A DNA stretch of 64,000 nt from Parvibaculaceae bacterium PLY_AMNH_Bact1 (GTDB lineage Bacteria > Pseudomonadota > Alphaproteobacteria > Parvibaculales > Parvibaculaceae): positions 2,604,001 through 2,668,000 of the forward strand of contig CP126168.1 in assembly GCA_032881465.1 (NCBI GenBank), in the 5' to 3' direction. The notes below the pieces were generated by a model. The model saw only the letters and a program-made list of their open reading frames with translations. It made no database searches and was not told the origin of the DNA. Within the stretch, counting starts at the first letter, position 1; the number at the start of each line of letters is the position of its first letter. Shown one piece after another: positions 1 to 9,143 of this stretch. Made by a program: the position numbers and the translations under genes.

Positions 1-2
1 CT

Positions 3-287
3 GGTGCTTCTGTTTACTCAGAAACGGTCACTAAAGACGCTGGCACACATGACTTCAGTTGGGACGGCTCGGTGGATGAGGGAGGCACAGCATCTGATGG
101 TACATACTTCCTATCCGTCACGGCAGTTGATGCTGATGGCGAACCCGTCAACACAGACGTCCGCACCTTTGGCACGGTAGATACTGTCGACTTCACATCC
201 AATCCGCCAATTTTGCTCGTTGATGGCCTACCGGTAAGCCTCACAAGCGTCACCTCTGTCTCCGAACCGAAAGATGAGGGCTCCTAA
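3..287 (+). CDS. flgD: Flagellar hook cap/scaffolding protein FlgD, C-terminal part (5' cut by window edge)
   Basis: The reading frame is open from the window edge to a TAA stop, giving 94 residues of a C-terminus. The fragment has the FlgD pattern: a HDFSWDG turn, a G-x-Y-x-x-x-V-x-A-x-D strand (GTYFLSVTAVDADG), then short beta strands ending VDGLPVSLTSVTSV. This matches the beta-rich C-terminal half of FlgD, which caps the growing hook so that FlgE can assemble. It lies directly upstream of sciP and the fliF operon, as expected in a flagellar locus. The N-terminal export and cap region is outside the window. Confidence 0.8.
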   Translation, partial: GASVYSETVTKDAGTHDFSWDGSVDEGGTASDGTYFLSVTAVDADGEPVNTDVRTFGTVDTVDFTSNPPILLVDGLPVSLTSVTSVSEPKDEGS

Positions 288-418
288 TGCAAAAAAGTGT
301 GCCAGTCTGAAACACTTAACTCATTGATTTCATTGAAAATTTACCCTGGCATTTAGCCCTTTTTTAAAGTCGCTCCGATAGTCTAACCCCAGTCGTGAGT
401 ACAAGGATCGGGACGGCA

Positions 419-694
419 ATGAGCGAGCACCAGTCATCTCGGGTCAACTATGTGATAGGACCGGACGGAAGTCCCCTAACCATAGCGGACCTGCCACCAC
501 CAAACACAAAGCGGTGGGTCATTCGGCGCAAAGCCGAAGTCGTCGCCGCTGTGCGCGGTGGCCTTCTAAGCCTGGAGGAAGCCTGCAGTCGCTATACGCT
601 GACTGTTGAAGAATTCCTGAGTTGGCAGCGCTCCATTGAAAAACACGGTCTTGCCGGTCTTCGCGCGACGCGGGTTCAGCAATACCGGCAGTGA
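419..694 (+). CDS. sciP: CtrA inhibitor SciP-like DUF1153 protein
   Basis: A 91-residue basic protein with the DUF1153/SciP signature: a YVIGPDGSPLTIADLPPP leader, then KRWVIRRKAEVVAAVRGGLLSLEEAC, a helix-turn-helix-like segment ending LSWQRSIEKHGLAGLRAT. In Caulobacter, SciP binds CtrA and DNA and blocks CtrA-dependent transcription during part of the cell cycle. The ATG at 419 is chosen over an in-frame GTG at 395 because it follows a purine-rich AGGATCGGGA and gives the usual family length. It sits between flgD and fliF and is followed by a strong hairpin terminator. ctrA and chpT lie within 20 kb, so the same circuit is probably present; that link is inferred. Confidence 0.85.
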   Translation: MSEHQSSRVNYVIGPDGSPLTIADLPPPNTKRWVIRRKAEVVAAVRGGLLSLEEACSRYTLTVEEFLSWQRSIEKHGLAGLRATRVQQYRQ

Positions 695-728
695 GATAGA
701 AAAGTAGCTGCGTACTTATCTGCCGCAA

Positions 729-760
729 GGCGCTGGTGTCCAAACGACACCGGCGCCTTT
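729..760 (+). terminator. Rho-independent terminator after sciP
   Basis: A 12-bp stem (729-740 with 746-757, one G-T wobble) with loop CAAAC is followed by TTT. It lies 34 bases past the sciP stop and separates sciP from the fliF operon. Confidence 0.75.
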
Positions 761-807
761 CTGCTATCTAACGCGACTTATCCACAAGGCAGGCACTTTT
801 TTCCACC

Positions 808-837
808 GAATCCATACGCGTTAAACCTCTGTTTAGG
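808..837 (+). promoter_or_regulatory. Candidate CtrA box plus GANTC site upstream of fliF
   Basis: TTAA at 821-824 is followed after exactly seven bases by TTTAG, close to the CtrA consensus TTAA-N7-TTAA. A GAATC (GANTC, CcrM methylation type) lies at 808-812. In Caulobacter the early flagellar genes are CtrA targets, so the position is sensible. The second half-site has one mismatch, so this is a candidate only. Confidence 0.45.
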
Positions 838-984
838 CTAACGGGGTAAATTTTGCCTACTGACACGGGGGCAAGGTCCATATCGGGACCAAATTGCCGA
901 TGAGATAGCCACAGGATGTAGCCACTCCCCGTCGACCAAACGCAAGTCCGGCCCAAGAACAGGATCCGGCACGCAAGGGCGACA

Positions 985-2676
985 ATGGATGGTGAGCGCG
1001 TGGATAGCTTCACTGAATTTCTGAAGACACTGGGACCAGCTCGGATTATTTCCCTTGGGCTCGTTGCCGCTGGCTTGTTCGCATTCTTCGCCTATGTGGG
1101 ATTGCGCGTCAGCGAATCTCCTATGTCCTTGCTCTATGCTGATCTGACCCAGGAAGACGCCGCCCAAATTGTCGCCGAACTCGATGCTCAAGCTATTCCT
1201 TATGAGTTGAAGGGTGACGGCACAAAAATCTTCGTGCCCCAAGACCGCGCCTTACGCCTACGCATGGCAATGGCGGAGCAAGGTCTCCCATCAGGCGGCT
1301 CCGTCGGTTACGAGATTTTCGATAACGCAGATGCTTTGGGCACCACCAGTTTCGTTCAAAATCTCAACTATCTGCGCGCCCTCGAAGGTGAGCTCGCACG
1401 AACCATCAAGGCGATCGACCGCGTCAAAGCTGCACGCGTCCATCTCGTCCTTCCTGAGCGCGAAGTCTTTTCTCGCGAACGCCGGGATCCAAGTGCCTCC
1501 ATCGTGGTTCGCGTGGCAGGCGAGCCTCTTTCCCGCGCTCAGATCCGCTCTATTCAGCATCTTGCCGCATCCGCCATTGAAGGTCTAACGCCGGGCAATG
1601 TCTCAATTGTCGACGAAAAAGGAACATTGCTTGCCAGTGGGGCCGACGGCGAGGAAGAAGGTCTTCTCTCTTCATCCCTCGATGAGCGCAACATTGCTTA
1701 TGAACGCCGCCTGCAGTCTCAGATCCAGACTATTGTTGAAAGCATTGTCGGGCCTGACAATGCGCGCATTCAGGTAAGCGCCGAACTCGATTTCAATCGC
1801 ATCACCCGAACGTCAGATACGTTCGATCCAGAAGGTCAGGTGGTACGGTCCACCCAAACTGTCGAAGAGTCCAACTCCAGTTCTGACGGCCTTCCAAATG
1901 ATGCCGTGACAGTTGGAAATGCTGTTCCCGGTGCAGGTGAGGCAGACGCAGGGGCCAATGGCTCGCTGGATCAATCGAACCGTCTGGAAGAAACAGTCAA
2001 CTATGAGATCTCGCGAACAACACAAACCGAGATCATTGAAGCAGGTTCTGTGAAACGCCTCTCAGTTGCCGTTGCTGTGGACGGAATTTATGGCGTTGCA
2101 GAAGATGGTACGACGACCTACTCGCCACGCTCCGAGGACGAGGTGAACAAGATCTCGGCTCTCGTCCGCTCAGCCATTGGGTTCGATCAGGGACGCGGTG
2201 ATCTTGTGGAAGTCGTCAATATCCAGTTCGCCGCGAGGGCCACACCAGAACCTCTTGAGGAAGTTGAAGAACCATTCCTCGGCCTTACCAAAGCTGACTA
2301 TTTCCGCATGGGAGAAACAGGTGTGCTCGCACTGATCTCCTTACTGGTCCTAATGTTCGTTGTCCGCCCTCTCATTCGCGGCATTATCAATCCAACACCT
2401 GTTGGCGATCAGTTGGCACTCGCCGGTGCCGCCGGCGGCGGCGAAGCAGGCGCAGCCGCCCTTCCCGGTGCTGAAGGTCAAGCACAGCTTCCCGCTCCCG
2501 ACGGAACCATCAACGAAGAAACTGGCGAACCCAAATCAGCTGTCGAACAGATGATCGACATTGCGCAGGTCGAAGGCAAAGTAAAAGAGTCATCCGTGAA
2601 TAAAGTCGGTGAACTCGTCGCAAACCACCCAGATGAAACCATGTCCATTCTTCGGTCATGGTTGCACGAAGGGTAA
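985..2676 (+). CDS. fliF: Flagellar MS-ring protein FliF
   Basis: A 563-residue protein with an N-terminal membrane segment (about residues 20-40), the periplasmic ring-building YscJ/FliF domain with LNYLRALEGELARTI and RVHLVLPERE motifs, a variable low-complexity stretch around 290-325, and a second membrane segment near 445-465. The C-terminal cytoplasmic tail binds FliG, encoded next. FliF forms the inner-membrane base ring that nucleates the basal body and export gate. Length is normal for the family. The ATG at 985 leads a six-gene run (fliF to flbD) with short gaps, probably one operon. The promoter is expected in 761-984. Confidence 0.96.
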   Translation: MDGERVDSFTEFLKTLGPARIISLGLVAAGLFAFFAYVGLRVSESPMSLLYADLTQEDAAQIVAELDAQAIPYELKGDGTKIFVPQDRALRLRMAMAEQGLPSGGSVGYEIFDNADALGTTSFVQNLNYLRALEGELARTIKAIDRVKAARVHLVLPEREVFSRERRDPSASIVVRVAGEPLSRAQIRSIQHLAASAIEGLTPGNVSIVDEKGTLLASGADGEEEGLLSSSLDERNIAYERRLQSQIQTIVESIVGPDNARIQVSAELDFNRITRTSDTFDPEGQVVRSTQTVEESNSSSDGLPNDAVTVGNAVPGAGEADAGANGSLDQSNRLEETVNYEISRTTQTEIIEAGSVKRLSVAVAVDGIYGVAEDGTTTYSPRSEDEVNKISALVRSAIGFDQGRGDLVEVVNIQFAARATPEPLEEVEEPFLGLTKADYFRMGETGVLALISLLVLMFVVRPLIRGIINPTPVGDQLALAGAAGGGEAGAAALPGAEGQAQLPAPDGTINEETGEPKSAVEQMIDIAQVEGKVKESSVNKVGELVANHPDETMSILRSWLHEG

Positions 2677-2691
2677 GAGAGGTCATCGACA

Positions 2692-3723
2692 ATGGCTGCG
2701 GCAGACGAAAAAGTTAAAGATGATATCAAATCCGTTTCCGGCGCGGAGAAGGCTGCAATCTTCATGCTGTCGCTGACCGACGATCATGCGGCAGCTATCT
2801 GGGACCTCTTTGACGAGGATGAAATCAGAGAAATTTCGGTCACCATGTCCAACTTGGGACAGGTCAGCTCCACCCTTGTTGAAAAACTGCTTGTTGAATT
2901 CGCCGGAAAACTATCTGGATCCGGCGCAATTGTCGGCTCCTACGAAGCCACTCAACGCCTCCTCAATCGTTTTCTATCCGACGACCGTGTCAATCAGGTT
3001 ATGGATGAAATCCGTGGTCCCGCTGGTCGGACCATGTGGGAGAAGCTCGGCAATGTGAACGAACAGGTTCTCGCCAACTACCTTAAGAACGAATACCCAC
3101 AGACTGTTGCGGTTGTTCTTTCAAAAATTAAGTCAGATCATGCCGCTCGGGTACTCGGATGCTTACCAGAAGACTTCGCTTTGGAAGTCATCAACCGCAT
3201 GCTCCGCATGGAAACGGTTCAGAAAGAAATCCTCGAAAAGGTCGAACAGACGCTCCGCGCCGAGTTCATGTCCAACCTGTCGCGCACCAACCGCCGCGAC
3301 AGTCACGAAATGATGGCTGACATTTTCAATAATTTTGACCGCCAGACTGAAGGCCGGTTTATGGCATCGCTGGAAGAGCGTAACCGCGAGGCAGCTGAGA
3401 AAATTAAGGCACTGATGTTCACCTTTGAAGACCTAAGCCAGCTCGACCCGGGCAGCATTCAGACCCTGCTGCGCGCCTTTGACAAGGACAAGCTAGGCCT
3501 TGCGCTCAAGGGTGCATCAGACAGCTTGCGTGACCTGTTCTTCTCAAACATGTCGGAACGCGCTGGGAAAATCCTCAAAGAAGACATGGAAGTGATGGGC
3601 CCTGTCCGTCTCCGAGACGTTGACGAGGCCCAGATGTTGATGGTCAACATTGCCAAAGATCTCGCTGCGCGAGGCGAAATCATGCTGGCAGACAATAAAG
3701 GGGAGGATGAGCTCGTCTACTAG
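2692..3723 (+). CDS. fliG: Flagellar motor switch protein FliG
   Basis: A 343-residue FliG with the three expected domains. The N-terminal FliF-binding part contains [13 protein letters not shown]. The middle part has the conserved [14 protein letters not shown] (EHPQ-type) motif. The C-terminal part has [11 protein letters not shown] and the charged torque helix region ending [10 protein letters not shown]. FliG converts stator force into rotation and sits on the MS ring at the cytoplasmic face. It starts 15 bases after fliF, and fliH follows after 17 bases, so co-transcription is likely. No anomaly was seen. Confidence 0.96.
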   Translation: MAAADEKVKDDIKSVSGAEKAAIFMLSLTDDHAAAIWDLFDEDEIREISVTMSNLGQVSSTLVEKLLVEFAGKLSGSGAIVGSYEATQRLLNRFLSDDRVNQVMDEIRGPAGRTMWEKLGNVNEQVLANYLKNEYPQTVAVVLSKIKSDHAARVLGCLPEDFALEVINRMLRMETVQKEILEKVEQTLRAEFMSNLSRTNRRDSHEMMADIFNNFDRQTEGRFMASLEERNREAAEKIKALMFTFEDLSQLDPGSIQTLLRAFDKDKLGLALKGASDSLRDLFFSNMSERAGKILKEDMEVMGPVRLRDVDEAQMLMVNIAKDLAARGEIMLADNKGEDELVY

Positions 3724-3740
3724 ACAGCTCGCAGAACCCT

Positions 3741-4415
3741 ATGACTGAAGCCGTCAAATTCACATTCAACGAGATGTTCGACGATGACGCCGGTGCCGAT
3801 GAAGCCAACGCGCCACAAAAAATTGTGCGCAAATCACGCTGGACCGACGAAGAAATCGAAGAACTAAAGACAGAAGCGCGAGCAGAAGGTTATGGCGAAG
3901 CGCTAGCATCTGTTGAAGCCAAATCACTTGAGGCGAACTCAGCTGCGCTCGGAAAAATTGCCACCTCTGCCTCAGTCGCACTTAACGAATTGACCCGTGT
4001 AAAGAACGAAGTCCAGGCAGATGCCGCGGACCTCGCCTTTTCAGTTGCACGGAAACTGGCTGACGCTCTTCTCGCAGCTCAACCGCAAAAAGAAATTGAA
4101 GCCGTCATCCACGAGTGCCTGAAGCACCTAAACCGGGAGCCGCGCCTCGTCGTTCGGATCAACGATGCTCTGGTTGACGACATTCAAGCTTCAATGCAGC
4201 AAGCCGCAGCAGAGCGCGGTATGGCAGAAAAAATGATGGTAGTCGGTGACGCCGGCATTGACCTTGGCGACTGTGAAATCGAGTGGTCGGACGGCGGCGT
4301 GACCCGCAGCCGGACGGACCTAGAAGAGAGCGCCGCTAAAATCATCAACAGATATGTCGAGACCTTGACGAGCGGATCAGAAACATCCGCAAACATGGAG
4401 ACCCATAATGGCTGA
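3741..4415 (+). CDS. fliH: Flagellar export ATPase regulator FliH (FlbE-like)
   Basis: A 224-residue acidic protein whose position and architecture fit FliH/FlbE. It has a variable N-terminus, a helical middle part (EEIEELKTEARAEGYGEAL, the G-repeat-like region of FliH) and a C-terminal half with DLAFSVARKLADALL and DLGDCEIEWSDGGV, similar to FliH/HrpE/V-ATPase E-type stalks. It should hold the FliI ATPase in check and link it to the C ring. Its stop overlaps the fliN start by 8 bases, indicating translational coupling. FliH is poorly conserved in sequence, so the name leans partly on synteny. Confidence 0.8.
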   Translation: MTEAVKFTFNEMFDDDAGADEANAPQKIVRKSRWTDEEIEELKTEARAEGYGEALASVEAKSLEANSAALGKIATSASVALNELTRVKNEVQADAADLAFSVARKLADALLAAQPQKEIEAVIHECLKHLNREPRLVVRINDALVDDIQASMQQAAAERGMAEKMMVVGDAGIDLGDCEIEWSDGGVTRSRTDLEESAAKIINRYVETLTSGSETSANMETHNG

Positions 4416-4770
4416 CCAAGAAGAAGGCATGGACCTGCCGGACCTGACAGATGAGGCCAATTTGCCCGCAGAAGGTGGCGCCGAAGATGCAGCAGCACCG
4501 ACAGATGACGGTGAAGAAAAAACAGCCGCCGACCTTGAGGCTGTCTTTGATGTTCCCGTTAATGTCTCAGCTGTGCTCGGAAAAACGGACATCGAAATCA
4601 GTGACCTGCTGAAACTGGATTCCGGGACGACTGTCGAACTCGATCGGAAGGTCGGCGAAGCCATTGACATCTATGTCAATGACCGACTGGTTGCCCGCGG
4701 CGAGGTCGTCATCGTCGAGGAACAACTAGGTGTCACCATGACTGAGATTATTAAGGGCGGCGCCAATTAG
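4408..4770 (+). CDS. fliN: Flagellar motor switch protein FliN
   Basis: 120 residues: an acidic, unstructured N-terminus (about residues 1-45) followed by one SpoA domain with VPVNVSAVLGKTDIEISDLL, the GEAIDIYVND turn and LVARGEVVIVEEQLGVTMTEI. FliN builds most of the C ring with FliM and docks the FliH-FliI export complex and, with FliM, CheY-P. Neither fliM nor fliY occurs in the window. The gene overlaps the end of fliH, which fits their physical interaction. Length and domain are standard. Confidence 0.93.
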   Translation: MADQEEGMDLPDLTDEANLPAEGGAEDAAAPTDDGEEKTAADLEAVFDVPVNVSAVLGKTDIEISDLLKLDSGTTVELDRKVGEAIDIYVNDRLVARGEVVIVEEQLGVTMTEIIKGGAN

Positions 4771-4788
4771 GCCCGCCGGAGCAACCCC

Positions 4789-5556
4789 ATGAACAACGCC
4801 ACAATCATTGGACTCTTTGCAGGACTAGGCCTCGTCGCCCTTGCCATCGGCTTGGGAGGAGATGCAAGTGCATTCCTCAATGCCCGCGCCTTCCTGATTG
4901 TTTTCGGTGGCACCCTGGCGGTCACACTTATCTCCTTCCGGGCCGGCGAGGTAGCAGACGCTCTGCGGGCCGCAGGACGCACACTTACAGGCACACCCGC
5001 AAACACCCGCGGATCCATTGAGAAGCTTATTCATCTGGCTGAGAGCTCCCGCAAAGACGGCGTGCATACACTAGAGCGCCGCATGAAAGAGTTCCGCTCA
5101 AACCCCTTTTTAATGCGCGCACTCTCTCTGGTAGTTGACGGGGCGGCGCCGGAAGACATTGAACGCCTGTTAAACACGGAAAGAGCCGCCGCTCAGGACC
5201 GCGCAACAAAATCATCCGCCGTGCTAAGACGCGCCGCTGAAATCGCCCCTGCAATGGGCTTGATTGGCACCCTGGTAGGTTTGGTTCAGATGCTCTCTGT
5301 TTTGGATGATCCAGCCCAGATTGGCCCAGCCATGGCTGTTGCTCTCATCACGACATTTTATGGCGCCATTCTTGGCAACATGGTCCTCGCACCTCTGGCA
5401 GCGAAGCTTGATCGCCTCACCCAGGAACGCAATGTGCACCTCGCAGTATATTCGGCAAGTGCTGCTGCGATCAGCCGCAAAGAAAACCCACGCCACCTCC
5501 AATCCCTTGTAAATGCCATGCTCCCTCCGTCGGAGCAGGTAAACGTATTTAGTTGA
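4789..5556 (+). CDS. MotA/TolQ/ExbB-family proton channel subunit (MotA-like)
   Basis: 255 residues with four predicted membrane segments: two near the N-terminus (IIGLFAGLGLVALAIGLG, FLIVFGGTLAVTLISF) and two after residue 145 (APAMGLIGTLVGLVQML, GPAMAVALITTFYGAILG). The last pair carries the MotA/ExbB channel signature. A cytoplasmic loop with charged residues lies between them. It would form a stator with a MotB-type partner and drive rotation by ion flow. The partner is not adjacent and not in the window. It sits inside the fliF-flbD run, so a flagellar stator role is more likely than TolQ, but whether it is the sole stator cannot be judged here. Confidence 0.85.
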   Translation: MNNATIIGLFAGLGLVALAIGLGGDASAFLNARAFLIVFGGTLAVTLISFRAGEVADALRAAGRTLTGTPANTRGSIEKLIHLAESSRKDGVHTLERRMKEFRSNPFLMRALSLVVDGAAPEDIERLLNTERAAAQDRATKSSAVLRRAAEIAPAMGLIGTLVGLVQMLSVLDDPAQIGPAMAVALITTFYGAILGNMVLAPLAAKLDRLTQERNVHLAVYSASAAAISRKENPRHLQSLVNAMLPPSEQVNVFS

Positions 5557-5574
5557 AGAGAAGGAACTGCTCCC

Positions 5575-6945
5575 ATGAGACTTCTGATCGTAGGAACACT
5601 GAACGGCCAGCTCTCCACCGCCACAAAAATGGCGATGGAAAAAGGGGCAAAGGTGACCCACGCCGAACGGAGCGAACAAGCAGTTGAAATTCTCCGCGCG
5701 GGCCGCGGCGCAGACCTGCTGATGGTGGATGTCGGGATCGATATCGCCCGGCTGATCGCGCAGCTTGAAAGCGAGCACATTTGCCTGCCAGTCGTTGCGT
5801 GCGGCACCGGGACAGATGCCAAAGCAGCCGTCACCGCCATCCAGGCTGGTGCAAAGGAATACATCCCTCTCCCACCCGACGCAGAATTGATCGCCGCAGT
5901 CCTCTCTGCGGTTGCAGATGACAGCCATCAACTCATCTTCCAAGATCAGAAAATGGCAGAAGCAATTGCCTTCGCAGATCAAGTGGCAAAATCGGAAGCC
6001 AGCATCTTCATCACCGGTGAGTCTGGTACCGGTAAGGAGGTGATGGCACGCTACGTACATCGCAAGTCAAACCGCTCAGACAAACCGTTCATCTCAATGA
6101 ACTGCGCTGCAATTCCCGAAAACCTTCTGGAGTCCGAGCTATTCGGGCACGAAAAAGGCTCTTTCACAGGCGCCGTTGCGCGCCGCATCGGGAAGTTCGA
6201 AGAAGCAAACGGCGGCACCCTCCTTCTCGACGAAATCAGCGAGATGGATATTCGGCTGCAATCCAAGCTGCTTCGCGCCATCCAGGAAAAAGAGATCGAT
6301 CGGGTCGGTGGCAAAGCTCCGATCAAGGTGGACATTCGCATCATCGCCACATCGAACCGCGATCTACAGGAATCCATTCGGGAAGGAAGCTTCCGCGAAG
6401 ACCTTTTCTACCGCCTGAATGTGGTCAACCTTGCCCTGCCTGCTTTGCGCGAACGTCCCGCTGACATCGTCGCGCTCGCAGAGCATTTTGCAAAAAAATA
6501 TGCGGCTGTGAATGGTCTGGAAGGAAAGGCAATTTCCCTCGAAGCCCGTCGTCACCTCGCAAAGCATCGCTGGGCCGGCAATGTGCGGGAGCTGGAAAAC
6601 ACTATTCACCGCGCCGTTCTGCTCGCTATGGGGCCAGAAATTGATGTAGAGGCTATTCGTCTCCCAGATGGGTCCCGCCTTGACGCAAGCCCTGCCCCTG
6701 TTGAGGGACTGGCAGCGCAAGCTGCCGCAACAGCAGATGCAGTATCTCGCACCTATGTTGGGCAGACAGTCGCGGCCGTCGAGCAAGAATTGATCCTGAA
6801 CACGCTGGACCACTGCATCGGCAACCGGACACATGCCGCAAACATTCTGGGCATCTCAATCCGCACACTCCGCAACAAGCTGAAACAATATTCAGACGAT
6901 GGTGTGCAGGTACCACAGCCTGGCGAAGCTCGTATGGCTGGCTAA
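5575..6945 (+). CDS. flbD: Sigma-54-dependent flagellar regulator FlbD
   Basis: 456 residues: a receiver-like domain (1-115), an AAA+ sigma-54 activation domain (about 125-365) and a Fis-type helix-turn-helix (about 410-440). Visible motifs are Walker A GESGTGKE (148-155), the sigma-54 contact loop as GSFTGA (195-200) and Walker B TLLLDE (about 215-220). The receiver keeps Asp52 but lacks the N-terminal acidic pair (LIVGTLNG instead of a DD motif) and the C-terminal Lys-Pro, so normal phosphorylation is doubtful. Degenerate receivers are also known for Caulobacter FlbD, which is controlled by FliX. No fliX is seen here. It should activate late flagellar genes. Confidence 0.9.
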   Translation: MRLLIVGTLNGQLSTATKMAMEKGAKVTHAERSEQAVEILRAGRGADLLMVDVGIDIARLIAQLESEHICLPVVACGTGTDAKAAVTAIQAGAKEYIPLPPDAELIAAVLSAVADDSHQLIFQDQKMAEAIAFADQVAKSEASIFITGESGTGKEVMARYVHRKSNRSDKPFISMNCAAIPENLLESELFGHEKGSFTGAVARRIGKFEEANGGTLLLDEISEMDIRLQSKLLRAIQEKEIDRVGGKAPIKVDIRIIATSNRDLQESIREGSFREDLFYRLNVVNLALPALRERPADIVALAEHFAKKYAAVNGLEGKAISLEARRHLAKHRWAGNVRELENTIHRAVLLAMGPEIDVEAIRLPDGSRLDASPAPVEGLAAQAAATADAVSRTYVGQTVAAVEQELILNTLDHCIGNRTHAANILGISIRTLRNKLKQYSDDGVQVPQPGEARMAG

Positions 6946-6991
6946 TCAAAGACGCATTTAGGTCATTGAGAGTATTTTGGGGAACGACAGT

Positions 6992-9124
6992 ATGAGTGAA
7001 GTGGGGACAAGCAAGGCCGGAGGTGCTGGCGGGGGCTTGGGCGGCTTAACGCCACAACGGATCTTTGCTGAAATTGGCAAGCGCAGCGATCTAGGTCTTG
7101 CACTTGGTGTTCTGACAATCATCGTTGTGCTCATCCTGCCAATGCCAGCTTTCATGCTGGACTTCGCCCTCGCGATTTCGATCACTTTCTCCGTGCTCGT
7201 TTTGATGACGGCTCTTTTCATCCAGAAACCGCTCGAATTTAGCGCCTTCCCGACAGTACTCCTGATCGCAACCATGATCAGGCTCGCCCTCAATCTCGCC
7301 TCAACGCGACTCATCCTTTCCCATGGTCATGAAGGGACAGGCGCAGCTGGTAAGGTCATCGAGGCATTCGGCAATTTTGTTATGCAAGGCAATTTTGTCA
7401 TCGGCATTATCGTCTTCGCAATTCTGGTCATCGTGAATTTTGTGGTCATCACCAAAGGTTCTGGCCGTATCGCAGAGGTCGCAGCCCGCTTTACATTGGA
7501 CGCTATGCCCGGCAAGCAGATGGCAATTGATGCGGACTTGTCATCTGGCCTTATTGACGAAGATCAGGCACGTGAGCGTCGTAAAAATCTGGAAAATGAA
7601 GCTGCCTTCTTCGGCTCCATGGATGGCGCGTCCAAATTCGTTCGCGGCGACGCTATTGCAGGATTGCTAATCACCTTCATCAATATTATTGGCGGCATTA
7701 TTGTCGGTGTTGGCCAGATGGAAATGTCGTTCGCAGATGCAAGTGCAGGCTACACCCTGCTGACCATCGGTGATGGCCTGGTAAGCCAGATCCCAGCGCT
7801 TATCGTATCGACAGCCGCGGGCCTGCTCGTGTCCAAAGCCGGTGTAGAAGGCGCTGCCGACAAAGCTCTGTTTGAGCAGCTGTCAGGCTACCCCCAGGCG
7901 CTGGGCATGTCTTCCTTTGTCCTCGGTGTGATGGCACTTCTTCCAGGCATTCCTATGTTGCCTTTCGTGGCACTTTCTGGCGGGACCGGATACCTCGCCT
8001 ACCGGATCATTTCCAAGAGAAAGAACGCGGCAGAGACGGATGCGGCGGCAGCCATTGCGTCAACCGAAGCGACGGAAGCAGAGCCAAAAGAAGAACCCAT
8101 CTCGCAAACATTGAAAATTGACGAGTTGCGCCTCGAAATTGGCTACGGCCTCCTGCCCTTGATCAACGATTCCGAGGGCCAGAAACTCACAGATCAAATC
8201 AAAGCGCTGCGCCGTCAGTTTGCCGCCGACATGGGCTTCGTGATGCCGCCTGTGCGGATCCTCGACAATATGCAACTTGAAGCAAGCCACTACATGGTGC
8301 GTGTTAAAGAGGTCGAAGCTGGCTCAGGCGAAGTTTATGTGGGTCAGCTGCTGGTGATGGATCCCCACGGCGGTCAGATCGACCTCCCTGGCCTTCACAC
8401 CAAGGAGCCAACCTTTGGCCTTCCTGCAACGTGGATTGATGCTGGCATCCGCGAGGAAGCTGCCTTCCGCGGTTATACTGTTGTCGATCCACCAACTGTC
8501 ATTACGACCCACCTCACCGAGGTTATTCGCGACAATATGCAGGAACTTCTCTCCTACGCAGAAGTTCAGAAACTGCTCGATGAAATGGGCGAAGAACACA
8601 AGAAGCTGCTTGAGGACATTGCACCGAGCCAAATCACCATCTCCGGCATCCAGCGTGTTCTCCAGACACTCTTGGCTGAGCGAATTTCGATCCGCGACCT
8701 GGGTACAATCATGGAAGGCATCGCAGAAGCTGTCGTCCACACCAAACAACTCACCCACATCGGGGAGCATGTCCGCATGCGTCTCGCTCGTCAGCTTTGC
8801 GCCTCCTATGCGGCGCCTGACGGCACCCTCGGTCTCATCACCCTCTCTCCACAATGGGAGCAGGCTTTTGCAGAATCTCTTGTCGGCCAGGGTGACGAAC
8901 AGCAACTCGCAATGGCCCCAAGTGAATTACAACAGTTCATTGCAGTTGTTCGGGAAAAATTCGAACGTGCGGCGGAGGAAGGCGAAATGCCGGTGCTTCT
9001 CACCAGCCCGGGTGTTCGCCCCTATGTTCGCTCTATCATCGAACGCTTCCGCCCCCAGACCATTGTCATGTCTCAGAACGAGGTGCACCCCAAGGCACGC
9101 CTCAAGACAGTCGCAACTGTTTAG
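6992..9124 (+). CDS. flhA: Flagellar type III export gate protein FlhA
   Basis: About 710 residues of the FHIPEP family: a short Gly-rich N-terminus, seven to eight membrane segments (residues about 25-330), the family signature RFTLDAMPGKQMAIDADL near residue 165, and a cytoplasmic domain from about 365 that receives export substrates and chaperones. The ATG at 6992 follows TTGGGGAACGACAGT with a good GGGG spacing. A TTG 15 bases upstream is less likely. FlhA forms the nonameric ring of the export gate and uses the proton gradient. It is preceded by flbD and followed after 19 bases by flhF. Confidence 0.95.
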   Translation: MSEVGTSKAGGAGGGLGGLTPQRIFAEIGKRSDLGLALGVLTIIVVLILPMPAFMLDFALAISITFSVLVLMTALFIQKPLEFSAFPTVLLIATMIRLALNLASTRLILSHGHEGTGAAGKVIEAFGNFVMQGNFVIGIIVFAILVIVNFVVITKGSGRIAEVAARFTLDAMPGKQMAIDADLSSGLIDEDQARERRKNLENEAAFFGSMDGASKFVRGDAIAGLLITFINIIGGIIVGVGQMEMSFADASAGYTLLTIGDGLVSQIPALIVSTAAGLLVSKAGVEGAADKALFEQLSGYPQALGMSSFVLGVMALLPGIPMLPFVALSGGTGYLAYRIISKRKNAAETDAAAAIASTEATEAEPKEEPISQTLKIDELRLEIGYGLLPLINDSEGQKLTDQIKALRRQFAADMGFVMPPVRILDNMQLEASHYMVRVKEVEAGSGEVYVGQLLVMDPHGGQIDLPGLHTKEPTFGLPATWIDAGIREEAAFRGYTVVDPPTVITTHLTEVIRDNMQELLSYAEVQKLLDEMGEEHKKLLEDIAPSQITISGIQRVLQTLLAERISIRDLGTIMEGIAEAVVHTKQLTHIGEHVRMRLARQLCASYAAPDGTLGLITLSPQWEQAFAESLVGQGDEQQLAMAPSELQQFIAVVREKFERAAEEGEMPVLLTSPGVRPYVRSIIERFRPQTIVMSQNEVHPKARLKTVATV

Positions 9125-9143
9125 CGCCGGGGACCGAAAGTAG

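Noticed and set aside
5224-6060. 278-residue minus-strand frame over motA-flbD
   Set aside because: Cys/His-rich composition and no family motif. It overlaps two well-supported genes.
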